Shown piece after piece: positions 47,226-55,396 of a DNA stretch of 64,000 nt. The first letter of the stretch is position 1. Each line of letters starts with the position of its first letter. A program made the position numbers and the translations under genes. This DNA is from Streptomyces hygroscopicus (lineage in GTDB: Bacteria; Actinomycetota; Actinomycetes; Streptomycetales; Streptomycetaceae). The notes under the pieces are model-generated. The model was not told where the DNA came from, searched no databases, and saw nothing but the letters and a program-made list of their open reading frames with translations. Location of the stretch: positions 23,268 through 87,267 of the forward strand of contig NZ_LBMW01000035.1 in assembly GCF_026168105.1 (NCBI RefSeq), written 5' to 3'.

Positions 47226-47887
47226 ACCCCTCGACTCCGTCGGCTCCCGAGCCGGTGTTCCTGCCGGAGCCGAAGCGGCTCGGCGCGCTCGCCCGTCTCG
47301 CCCCCGAGCCGATGAAGGTGGTCCTGAACTGGGGCCGCCGCTACTCGCTGTGGGTCTTCAACTTCGGCCTCGCCTGCTGCGCCATCGAGTTCATCGCCGC
47401 GTCGATGGCCCGGCACGACTTCATCCGCCTCGGTGTCATCCCGTTCGCGCCCGGTCCGCGCCAGGCCGACCTGATGGTGGTGTCCGGCACGGTCACGGAC
47501 AAGATGGCCCCGGCCGTCAAACGCCTGTACGAGCAGATGCCCGAGCCCAAGTACGTCATCTCCTTCGGCGCATGCTCGAACTGCGGCGGTCCGTACTGGG
47601 ACTCGTACTCCGTCACCAAGGGCGTCGACCAGATCATCCCGGTGGACGTGTACGTCCCCGGCTGTCCGCCGCGCCCCGAGGCGCTGCTCCAGGGCATTCT
47701 CAAGCTCCAGGAGAAGATCTCGCGCGAGTCGCTGGGTGAGCGGTACGGGTCGGCGCGGCCGTCCACCGCCGCCCTGCAGAGCGGCCTGGTCAAGGCGCCG
47801 TCTCCGGTCCCGGTCCCGGGTCCGGAGACGGACCCGGCGCCGGGCCGGACTGCCGACTCGGCCTCGGTCCCGGGGGTGGGGCGATGA
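47216..47887 (+). CDS. nuoB2: NADH-quinone oxidoreductase subunit B, second copy
   Basis: NuoB carries cluster N2, the last electron carrier before quinone. The 223-residue protein keeps all ligand regions: the tandem cysteines in FGLACCAIEF near residue 57, FGACSNCGGPYWDSYSV near residue 120 and VPGCPPRPEALLQGI near residue 150. A Pro/Ser-rich tail of about 45 residues (PSPVPVPGPETDPAPGR) follows the domain. ATG at 47216 overlaps nuoA2; the stop overlaps nuoC2 (ATGA). Confidence 0.94.
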   Translation: MDVNPSTPSAPEPVFLPEPKRLGALARLAPEPMKVVLNWGRRYSLWVFNFGLACCAIEFIAASMARHDFIRLGVIPFAPGPRQADLMVVSGTVTDKMAPAVKRLYEQMPEPKYVISFGACSNCGGPYWDSYSVTKGVDQIIPVDVYVPGCPPRPEALLQGILKLQEKISRESLGERYGSARPSTAALQSGLVKAPSPVPVPGPETDPAPGRTADSASVPGVGR

Positions 47888-49314
47888 CCGCGATCGGCTG
47901 GCTGCCCGCATCCGCCGAGGACCTCTTCGGCCCGCAGGCCACGGCCGAGGAGTCGTACGAGGTCCTGACCGTCGACGTACCGCCGACGGACTGGACCGCG
48001 GCGCTGCGGGTCGCGCGCGACGAGCTGGGCTGCACGTACTTCGACTGGCTGAGCGCGGTCGACGAGCCGGGCGCGGGCCTGCGCGTCTCGGCCCACGTGG
48101 TGGCCCTATCCCCGGTACGCCGTCTTCTCGTACGTACGACGGTTCCGCACGACGCCCCCGTCCTCCCCTCCGCCGTGGGCGTCTACGCGGGTGCCGCCTG
48201 GCACGAACGCGAGACCCACGAAATGTTCGGCGTCGCCTTCGAGGGCCACCCGGCGCTGGACCACCTGCTCCTGCCCGAGAACTTCGAGGGCCACCCCCTC
48301 CGCAAGGACTTCGTGCTGGCGGCCCGGGTCGCCAAGGCCTGGCCCGGCGCGAAGGAACCGGGCGAGTCGGACCACGGCGGCCCCAAGCGTCGCCAGATGC
48401 TGCCTCCCGGTGTCCCCGACCCGAACGAGTGGGGCCCCCTGAAGGGCCAGCTTCCCCCAGCCCCGGCCCGGCCGGCCCGAGCCGCGGGCCGCACCGCGGG
48501 CGACCGCCCGGTGCGCCGTACCCGCACGGCGGAGGACGGCTCGGCCGACCGGGCCCCGGCCACGGACGACACCGCCCAGGCCCCGGCCGCGCCGCGCCGG
48601 GCCCGCACCGCCTCGGGGGGTTCCGCTTCACAGCGCGCAACGGAGCCGAGCACGACGCCTGCCACTCCGACGACTCCCGGTGCTTCTGGTGCTTCTGGTG
48701 CTTCTGGTGCTCCGGGTGCTCCGGGTGCTCCGGGTCCTGGTGGTCCGCGGCGTGCACGAAGTGCTTCGCAGGGTTCCGCTTCTCAGCGTGCCGAGGGTGG
48801 CGCTGAGCCGTCGGCTTCCACTGGTGCGCCCACTGGTCCGCGGCGTGTGCGCAGCGCGTCCGAGGGCTCCGGCTCGCAACGCGCGGGCGCGACGTCTGCC
48901 GAGGGCGAGACAGCCAAGCCCGCCACGGCTCCGCGCAGCTCGGACGCCCCCTGGCACCACGCCCGCCCGGCCTTCGGAGAGTCCGAACCTGCTCCCGAAC
49001 CGCCGACCAAGGCGAAAGCCGAGGGCGATGCTGCCGAAGCGAAAGCGCCGGCCGAAGCGAAAGCGCCAGCCGGAGCGGAAACGGCAACCGAAGAAGCAAC
49101 GGCAACTGGAGCGGAAACGGCGGCCGGAGCGGAAACGGCGGCCGGACCGGAAACGGCGGCCGAAAAGGCAAGGGCAGGCGAAGCGGAAACGCCGACCGGA
49201 GCCGAAACCGGAGCGTCCGAGCCCGCGCACCCCGAGGAACGCCCCACTCCCGACGAATCCCCCGTCCCCGAAGAACCCCCGACCCCTGACGACACCGCCG
49301 GAGGCACGCAGTGA
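47884..49314 (+). CDS. nuoC2: NADH-quinone oxidoreductase subunit C with long disordered tail
   Basis: Residues 1 to about 150 are a 30-kDa NuoC domain: TYFDWLSAVDEPG, and WHERETHEMFGVAFEGHP followed by LLPENFEGHPLRKDFVL, the family signature. The other 325 residues are Ala/Pro/Glu-rich and repetitive: RRARTASGGSASQRA, RRARSASQGSASQRA and RRVRSASEGSGSQRA are related units, GASGASGASGAPGAPGAPG is another, and the end is a long run of GAETAAGAETA-type repeats. Complex I NuoC is normally about 200-250 residues. No nuoD follows, and no NuoD-type sequence is fused here; the next gene is nuoH2. Confidence 0.92.
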   Translation: MTAIGWLPASAEDLFGPQATAEESYEVLTVDVPPTDWTAALRVARDELGCTYFDWLSAVDEPGAGLRVSAHVVALSPVRRLLVRTTVPHDAPVLPSAVGVYAGAAWHERETHEMFGVAFEGHPALDHLLLPENFEGHPLRKDFVLAARVAKAWPGAKEPGESDHGGPKRRQMLPPGVPDPNEWGPLKGQLPPAPARPARAAGRTAGDRPVRRTRTAEDGSADRAPATDDTAQAPAAPRRARTASGGSASQRATEPSTTPATPTTPGASGASGASGAPGAPGAPGPGGPRRARSASQGSASQRAEGGAEPSASTGAPTGPRRVRSASEGSGSQRAGATSAEGETAKPATAPRSSDAPWHHARPAFGESEPAPEPPTKAKAEGDAAEAKAPAEAKAPAGAETATEEATATGAETAAGAETAAGPETAAEKARAGEAETPTGAETGASEPAHPEERPTPDESPVPEEPPTPDDTAGGTQ

Positions 49315-50279
49315 ACGGCGCTCTCGACGTCGCCCTGCGACTCCTCGTCGTGTTCGCCGTCTTCCTCACCTTCCCCCTGATCATCGGTCAGACCGAGCAC
49401 AAGGTCATGGCCCATATGCAGGGCCGCCTCGGTCCGATGTACGCCGGTGGTTTCCACGGCTGGGCCCAACTCGTCGCCGACGGTGTGAAGTTCGCGCAGA
49501 AGGAGGACGTGGTCCCGACGGGTGCGGACCGCCGCATCTTCCAGCTGGCCCCCGCTGTCGCGCTGCTCCCGTACCTCCTCGTTCTCCTCGCCATCCCGAT
49601 CGGCCCGGGCCAGGGCGCGGTCGGCCAGGTCGTCGACGCGGGCATCTTCTTCGTCCTCGCCGTCATGGGCGTCGGCGTCCTCGGCTCGCTCATGGCCGGC
49701 TGGGCCTCCGCCAACAAGTTCTCCCTCCTCGGCGGCCTTCGTACCGCCGCCCAGCTCCTCGCCTACGAGTTGCCCATGCTGCTCGCCGCCGCGTCGGTGG
49801 CCATGGCGGCGGGCACTGTCTCGCTCCCTGGCATCGTCGACGCGTTCAAGTGGTGGTGGGTGCCCTGGCAGATCGTCGGCGCGCTCGTCTTCTTCGTCGC
49901 CGGCCTCGCCGAACTGCAACGCCCGCCCTTCGACATGCCCGTCGCCGACTCGGAGATCATCTTCGGCGCGTACACGGAGTACACCGGCCTCCGTTTCGCC
50001 CTGTTCCTCCTCGCCGAGTACGCCGGAATCGTCGTCCTGTGCGGCCTCACCACCGTCCTCTTCCTGGGCGGCTGGCACGGCCCCTGGGGCGCCGACGGCC
50101 TCGGCTGGCTCTGGACGCTCCTGAAGGCAGCGGTGCTGGCCTTCGTGGTCATCTGGCTGCGCGTCACCTACCCCCGCCTTCGCGAGGACCAGCTCCAGAA
50201 ACTCTCCTGGACCCTCCTCGTCCCCCTCTCCCTCGCTCAAATCGCCCTCACCGGCATCGTCAAGGTGGTGATCTCCTAA
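49311..50279 (+). CDS. nuoH2: NADH-quinone oxidoreductase subunit H, second copy
   Basis: A 322-residue eight-segment membrane subunit forming the quinone site entrance. HKVMAHMQGRLGPMYAGGFH near residue 27 replaces the more conserved ERKV..RIGPNR form seen in the first copy; LVADGVKFAQKEDVVPTGAD and LQRPPFDMPVADSEIIFGAY are retained, as is YTEYTGLRFALFLLAEY. It lacks the C-terminal extension of the first NuoH. GTG overlaps the nuoC2 stop; its own stop overlaps the nuoI2 start (TAATG). Confidence 0.94.
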   Translation: MNGALDVALRLLVVFAVFLTFPLIIGQTEHKVMAHMQGRLGPMYAGGFHGWAQLVADGVKFAQKEDVVPTGADRRIFQLAPAVALLPYLLVLLAIPIGPGQGAVGQVVDAGIFFVLAVMGVGVLGSLMAGWASANKFSLLGGLRTAAQLLAYELPMLLAAASVAMAAGTVSLPGIVDAFKWWWVPWQIVGALVFFVAGLAELQRPPFDMPVADSEIIFGAYTEYTGLRFALFLLAEYAGIVVLCGLTTVLFLGGWHGPWGADGLGWLWTLLKAAVLAFVVIWLRVTYPRLREDQLQKLSWTLLVPLSLAQIALTGIVKVVIS

Positions 50280-50839
50280 TGGCCCCCATCCCCGGCTCCG
50301 GCCTCGCCAAGGGCCTGGCCGTCACCCTGCGCACGATGACAAAGAAGTCCGTCACCGAGCAGTACCCGGACGTCCGGCCCGCCCTTCCGCCGCGCAGCCG
50401 CGGCGTCATCGGCCTGTTCGAGGAGAACTGCACGGTCTGCATGCTGTGCGCCCGCGAGTGCCCGGACTGGTGCATCTACATCGACTCCCACAAGGAGACG
50501 GTCCCGCCGGCCGCCCCCGGCGGCCGTGAGCGCAGCCGCAACGTCCTCGACCGCTTCGCCATCGACTTCTCCCTCTGCATGTACTGCGGTATCTGCATCG
50601 AGGTCTGTCCCTTCGACGCCCTCTTCTGGTCCCCGGAGTTCGAGTACGCCGAGACCGACATCCGCGACCTCACCCACGAGCGCGACAAGCTCCGCGAGTG
50701 GATGTGGACCGTGCCGGCCCCGCCCGCTCTCGACCTCGCTGCCGAGGAGCCCAAGGAGATCGCCGCCGCCCGCAAGGCCGCCGAGAAGCTGGCCGCCGCC
50801 CAGGCCGAACCGACCCAGCCGCAGGAGGGAGAGTCGTGA
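50279..50839 (+). CDS. nuoI2: NADH-quinone oxidoreductase subunit I, second copy
   Basis: A 186-residue 8Fe ferredoxin-like subunit. Cluster motifs are CTVCMLCARECP near residue 51 and CMYCGICIEVCP near residue 100, each followed by a typical insertion (DWCIYIDSHKE; FDALFWSPEFEYAE). In complexes without the NADH module, this subunit is where ferredoxin-type donors would feed electrons (inference from ferredoxin-dependent complexes). ATG at 50279 overlaps the nuoH2 stop by one base. Confidence 0.94.
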   Translation: MAPIPGSGLAKGLAVTLRTMTKKSVTEQYPDVRPALPPRSRGVIGLFEENCTVCMLCARECPDWCIYIDSHKETVPPAAPGGRERSRNVLDRFAIDFSLCMYCGICIEVCPFDALFWSPEFEYAETDIRDLTHERDKLREWMWTVPAPPALDLAAEEPKEIAAARKAAEKLAAAQAEPTQPQEGES

Positions 50840-51465
50840 GCCTCGCCTCCGCCGCGCTGACCGTGGCCGCCGCCGCACCGCACGGCTTTCTCTCCCCGAC
50901 CGGCGTCGAGATCACCTTCCTGCTCGTCAGTGTGGTCACCCTCGCCGCGGCGCTCGTCACCGTCACCACCCGGCAACTGGTGCACGCCGCCCTGTGGCTC
51001 GTGGCGACCCTCGGCGGGCTCGCCGTCGAGTACCTGCTGCTCACCGCCGAGTTCATTGCCTGGATGCAGGTCCTCATCTACGTCGGTTCCGTCGTCGTCC
51101 TCCTGCTGTTCGGTCTGATGCTCACCAAGGCCCCCATCGGCCGCTCCCCGGACGCCGACTCCGGCAACCGCTGGGCCGCCCTCACCGTGGCGGTCGCCGC
51201 CGCGGCCGCCCTGGTCTGGGTTGTCGTCGACGCCTTCCGCACCACCTGGATCGACCTCGCCGGCGCCCCCTCCGGCACCACCAAGATCACGGGCGCGAGC
51301 CTCTTCCAGTACTGGGTCCTCCCCTTCGAGGCCCTCTCCGTCCTCCTCCTCGCCGCCCTGGTCGGCGCGATCGTCCTGTCCCGCAAGGCCAAGGGCGAAG
51401 CGACCACCACCGCGAGCACCCCCGCCGTCCCGGGCACCCGGAGCGAGAAGGAAGGCGTCCGCTGA
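50836..51465 (+). CDS. nuoJ2: NADH-quinone oxidoreductase subunit J, second copy
   Basis: A 209-residue five-segment membrane subunit with AEFIAWMQVLIYVGSVVVLL near residue 62, the NuoJ signature. A short hydrophilic tail follows the last segment. GTG at 50836 overlaps the nuoI2 stop (GTGA), and GGAGGGAGAG lies just upstream. It is adjacent to nuoK2 with TGATG overlap. Confidence 0.93.
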   Translation: MSLASAALTVAAAAPHGFLSPTGVEITFLLVSVVTLAAALVTVTTRQLVHAALWLVATLGGLAVEYLLLTAEFIAWMQVLIYVGSVVVLLLFGLMLTKAPIGRSPDADSGNRWAALTVAVAAAAALVWVVVDAFRTTWIDLAGAPSGTTKITGASLFQYWVLPFEALSVLLLAALVGAIVLSRKAKGEATTTASTPAVPGTRSEKEGVR

Positions 51466-51830
51466 TGCACCTCGTCTATCCCGCCGTGCTCTCCGCCCTC
51501 CTGTTCTGCACGGGCCTGTACGGCGTCCTCGCCCGCCGCAACGCGGTCCTCGTCCTGATGTCGGTCGAGCTGATGCTCAACGCCGTCAACCTCAACCTCG
51601 TCGCCTTCGACGTCTGGCTGAGCAGGACCGCCCGCGAGACCCTGCACTCCGGTCAGGCCCTGACCCTGTTCACCATCGCCATCGCCGCCGCCGAGATCGG
51701 CATCGGCCTGGCGATCGTCCTCGCCGTCTACCGCAACCGCGGCACCTCGGACATCGACAGACTCCGCGACACCGCCGAGGGCCACGAAACCGACGCACTC
51801 GCGGCCGAGAAGGCCGAGGCCACCGCGTGA
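51465..51830 (+). CDS. nuoK2: NADH-quinone oxidoreductase subunit K, second copy
   Basis: A 121-residue, three-segment protein. VELMLNAVNLNLVAF near residue 35 holds the membrane Glu, and AAAEIGIGLAIVLAVYRNRG near residue 74 the second acidic position. It is about 20 residues longer than the first copy because of a charged tail (DIDRLRDTAEGHETDAL). ATG at 51465 shares a base with the nuoJ2 stop. Confidence 0.93.
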   Translation: MHLVYPAVLSALLFCTGLYGVLARRNAVLVLMSVELMLNAVNLNLVAFDVWLSRTARETLHSGQALTLFTIAIAAAEIGIGLAIVLAVYRNRGTSDIDRLRDTAEGHETDALAAEKAEATA

Positions 51831-53818
51831 CCACCACCACCCTCGCCGTCCTCGTCCCTCTCCTTCCCTTCCTGGGCGCCGCAGCCGGCCTGCTCCTCGG
51901 CCGCACGGCCCCCGGCTTCGTCCGCCCGCTCGCCGTCCTGCCGACCCTCGCGTCGCTCGTACTGGCCGTGCTGGTCGCCGCACGTCAGGGCGGTGGCCAG
52001 GCCGTCGACTCGGCCACGGAGCTCACGCCCACCGGCTCGGTTCCGATCGAACTGGCCCTGTACATCAACGGCTTCGCCGCCCTCGTCGCCGTGCTGGTCG
52101 GCGTCGTCGCCTCCTGCGTGCAGATCTACTCGACGGGCTACCTGCGCGACGACCCGCGCTACCCCTCGTACGCCGCTCTCGTCTCCCTGTTCACCTCCGC
52201 GATGCTCCTGGTCGTCTACTCCGGTGACCTGATCGTGCTGCTGGTCGGCTGGGAAGTCATGGGCATCTGCTCCTACTTCCTGGTCGGCCACTACTGGGAG
52301 ACCCCGGAGGCCCGCGCCGCCTCCATCAAGGCCTTCCTGGTCACCAAGCTCGGCGATGTCCCGTTCCTCATCGGACTGTTCGCACTGGGCACCGACGCCG
52401 GTTCCTTCCGCATCACGCACGTCCTCGGCGCCGTCGCAAGCGGCGGACTGCACCAGCCGACCCTGATCGCCCTGCTGCTCCTGGCCGGCGTGGCGGGCAA
52501 GTCGGCGCAGTTCCCGCTGCACACCTGGCTCCCCGACGCGATGGCCGGCCCGACCCCCGTCTCCGCGCTGATCCACGCCGCGACGATGGTCGCCGCCGGT
52601 GTCTACTTCATCGCCCGTCTCCTTCCGGTCTTCGAGGCCTCCTCGGCCACGATGGTGGTCCTCGCCGTGATGGCCGGCGTGACCATGGTGGGCTCCGCGC
52701 TCGCCGCGCTCGCCCAGGACGACATCAAGCGCGTCCTCGCGTACTCGACGATCGGCCAGCTCGGTTACATGACCGGCGCCCTCGCCGTCGGCGAGCGGGG
52801 GGCCGCCGTTTTCCACCTCCTGTCCCACGGTGCCTTCAAGGCGCTGCTCTTCCTCGGCGCCGGCGTGATCATCCACGCCGCCGGCACCAACTCGCTGGCC
52901 GCCATGTCCCGGATGAAGGACCTGCGCGCCCGCGTCCCCGACGCCTACTGGACGATGACCGTGGCGCTCCTCGCGCTCGCCGCCATCCCGCCGTTCTCCG
53001 GCTTCTTCTCCAAGGAGTCCGTCCTCGGCGCCGCCGAGCACGCCGCGACCGGTCACACCGCTCACGCTCCGGGTGCCGCGGGCTGGACCGTCCTCGTCAC
53101 CGGCCTGCTCACGGCCCTGCTCACCGCCGCCTACGCGACCCGCCTGTGGCTGCTCGCCTTCCGCGGCCACGGAGCCGAGGCACCCGACCACGGCAAGCAG
53201 CCCCTCGTCATGAACGCCGTGCTGTGGGTGCTCGCCGTCCCGTCGCTCGCGTTCGGACTCGCGTACCGCGTCCTGCCCGGCTGGTTCGACGGCCGTGACC
53301 TGACACCGACGCTCACCACCTCCGTCCTCGGCACGGGCCTCGCCCTGGTCGGCGGGCTCATGACGTACGGCGCCTGGCGGCACACCACCGCGGTCGCGGA
53401 CCGCTTCCCGCTGGGTGCGGTCGCGGCCCACCCCGAGGCGGACGCCGGCCTCGTCGAGGCCGAGGCCATCGCGAGCCACGCGCCCGCGTACGGCGACGTG
53501 GCCTACGCGCCCGACCCGGCGGATCCGGGCCGCCTCCTGCTCGGCCCGCTGCACCGCCACGCGGCTGTCGGCTTCCACCTGGACGCCCTGTACGACGCTC
53601 TCTTCGTCCGCCCGGTCAGGGCGGGCGCGAGCCTCGTCCAATTCCTCGACCGCGAGGTCGTCGAGACCTACGTACGCGGTGCGGGCGCCCTACCCCGCCT
53701 GCTCGGCGCCGCCGTACGGCGTGCCCAGACCGGCAATGTGCAGACCTATGTGAGCGCGCTGCTCGCCGGCACCGTCGTCCTGGCGGTCGCCGTCCTCCTC
53801 GTCGCCACGGGAGCGTGA
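51827..53818 (+). CDS. nuoL2: NADH-quinone oxidoreductase subunit L, second copy
   Basis: A 663-residue antiporter-like proton-pumping subunit. Markers are LLVGWEVMGICSYFLVGHYW, KSAQFPLHTWLPDAMAGPTP, SALIHAATMVAAGVYFIARL and DDIKRVLAYSTIGQLGYM. A long hydrophilic region near residues 520-560 (EADAGLVEAEAIASHAPAYG) is not present in the first copy at this place. GTG overlaps the nuoK2 stop. Confidence 0.94.
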   Translation: MTTTTLAVLVPLLPFLGAAAGLLLGRTAPGFVRPLAVLPTLASLVLAVLVAARQGGGQAVDSATELTPTGSVPIELALYINGFAALVAVLVGVVASCVQIYSTGYLRDDPRYPSYAALVSLFTSAMLLVVYSGDLIVLLVGWEVMGICSYFLVGHYWETPEARAASIKAFLVTKLGDVPFLIGLFALGTDAGSFRITHVLGAVASGGLHQPTLIALLLLAGVAGKSAQFPLHTWLPDAMAGPTPVSALIHAATMVAAGVYFIARLLPVFEASSATMVVLAVMAGVTMVGSALAALAQDDIKRVLAYSTIGQLGYMTGALAVGERGAAVFHLLSHGAFKALLFLGAGVIIHAAGTNSLAAMSRMKDLRARVPDAYWTMTVALLALAAIPPFSGFFSKESVLGAAEHAATGHTAHAPGAAGWTVLVTGLLTALLTAAYATRLWLLAFRGHGAEAPDHGKQPLVMNAVLWVLAVPSLAFGLAYRVLPGWFDGRDLTPTLTTSVLGTGLALVGGLMTYGAWRHTTAVADRFPLGAVAAHPEADAGLVEAEAIASHAPAYGDVAYAPDPADPGRLLLGPLHRHAAVGFHLDALYDALFVRPVRAGASLVQFLDREVVETYVRGAGALPRLLGAAVRRAQTGNVQTYVSALLAGTVVLAVAVLLVATGA

Positions 53819-53824
53819 GCAGGC

Positions 53825-55396
53825 GTGATCGATATCAGCGAGTCCGTGATGCAGTTCCTTCTGGCATTCATCGTCGTCGTGCCGCTCATCGGCGCGCTCG
53901 CCGCCCTCCTGCCGGCCCCGCCCGGACTGAAGGGGAAGTCGCCCGAGCAGGCCGTGCTGCGGCACGGTGTGACCGTCACCGGTGTCGTCCTCATCGCCGC
54001 GATCGCCCTGGCGCTCGGCTTCGACCACGACCACCCGTCGAAGATGCAGGCCACGACCGACATCAGCTGGATCCCCGCACTCGACGTGCGGATCCACCTC
54101 GGCATCGACGGCATTTCCCTCCCCCTTCTGGTCCTGACCGCGCTGCTGACCTTCCTCTGCGCGCTGTACTCCTACTTCAAGACGCCTTCGGGCCCGACCC
54201 CGAAGGCCTTCGTGGCCCTCCTGCTCGTCCTCGAGTCCGGCACTCTCGCGACCTTCGCCGTCCTCGACCTGCTCCTGTTCTTCCTCGCGTTCGAGATGGT
54301 CCTCGTCCCGATGTACTTCCTCATCGCCCGCTGGGGCGGTGAGGGGCGCACCCGGGCTGCCTGGAGGTTCATCCTCTACACACTGCTCGGCTCCGTCGTC
54401 ATGCTGCTCGGCCTGCTCCTGATCGGAATCAAGGCGGGCACGTTCGACATGGTGGCACTCGCCACTGACAACGGCCGGTCGCTCACCACATCCGTGCAGG
54501 TCATCGCGGTTTTGGCGATCGGAATCGGGCTCGCGGTGAAGACGCCGATGTGGCCGCTGCACAGCTGGCTGCCCGACGCCCACACCGCCGCGCCGACCGT
54601 CGGTTCGGTTCTGCTGGCCGGTGTCCTGCTGAAGATGGGAACGTACGGGTTCGTCCGGATCCTGCTGCCTGTCGCGCCCCACGGCTTCCACACCTTCGCG
54701 CCGTACCTCGCCGCCTTCGCCGTCGTCGGGATCATCTACGGATCCCTCGCCTGCCTCGCTCTCGCCAAGCGGGGCGCGAAGGGCGACCTCAAGCGCCTCA
54801 TCGCCTACTCCTCCGTCGGCCACATGGGCTTCGTGCTGCTCGGCATCGCGACGACGACGCCGACCGGCGTGAACGGAGCACTGTTCGCCAACATCGCCCA
54901 CGGCCTCATCACCGGCCTGCTGTTCTTCCTGGTGGGCGCGCTGAAGGACCGCACGGGCACCACCGACCTCGACACCCTCGAGGAGACCGGTGCCGCCCTC
55001 TACGGCAAGGCCCCCCGCCTCGGCGGCCTGCTCGCCTTCGCCGCCGTCGCCTCGCTCGGCCTGCCCGGTCTGGCCGGGTTCTGGGGCGAAATGCTGGCCC
55101 TGTTCGGCGCCTTCAATCCCGCCGCCGACCTCAGCCGCCCCGCCTTCCTCACCTTCATGGCGATCGCCGCGTTCGGCACGCTGCTCACTGCCGCGTACAT
55201 GCTCGTGGTGGTACGGCGAGTGTGCATGGGTGCCGTCCCGCAGGAGGCCCCGAAGCTCGCCGACGTCCACACGTACGAATTCGCGGCCTGGACGCCGCTC
55301 GTCGCCCTCACCGTCATCGCGGGCCTGTGGCCGAGGGCCCTCCTCGCCCTGACCGACCCGGCCGTGCAGCAGCTCCTCGCAGGAGGCACCCGATGA
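53825..55396 (+). CDS. nuoM2: NADH-quinone oxidoreductase subunit M, second copy
   Basis: A 523-residue antiporter-like subunit. FFLAFEMVLVPMYFLIARWG contains the essential Glu; KTPMWPLHSWLPDAHTAAPT and DLKRLIAYSSVGHMGFVLLG are the other hallmarks. GTG at 53825 lies 6 bp after the nuoL2 stop. The stop overlaps the nuoN2 start in ATGA. Confidence 0.94.
   Translation: MIDISESVMQFLLAFIVVVPLIGALAALLPAPPGLKGKSPEQAVLRHGVTVTGVVLIAAIALALGFDHDHPSKMQATTDISWIPALDVRIHLGIDGISLPLLVLTALLTFLCALYSYFKTPSGPTPKAFVALLLVLESGTLATFAVLDLLLFFLAFEMVLVPMYFLIARWGGEGRTRAAWRFILYTLLGSVVMLLGLLLIGIKAGTFDMVALATDNGRSLTTSVQVIAVLAIGIGLAVKTPMWPLHSWLPDAHTAAPTVGSVLLAGVLLKMGTYGFVRILLPVAPHGFHTFAPYLAAFAVVGIIYGSLACLALAKRGAKGDLKRLIAYSSVGHMGFVLLGIATTTPTGVNGALFANIAHGLITGLLFFLVGALKDRTGTTDLDTLEETGAALYGKAPRLGGLLAFAAVASLGLPGLAGFWGEMLALFGAFNPAADLSRPAFLTFMAIAAFGTLLTAAYMLVVVRRVCMGAVPQEAPKLADVHTYEFAAWTPLVALTVIAGLWPRALLALTDPAVQQLLAGGTR

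Noticed and set aside
47189..49384. 731-codon minus-strand open frame opposite nuoB2/nuoC2
   Set aside because: Low-complexity Arg/Pro/Leu runs produced by the repetitive nuoC2 tail on the other strand.
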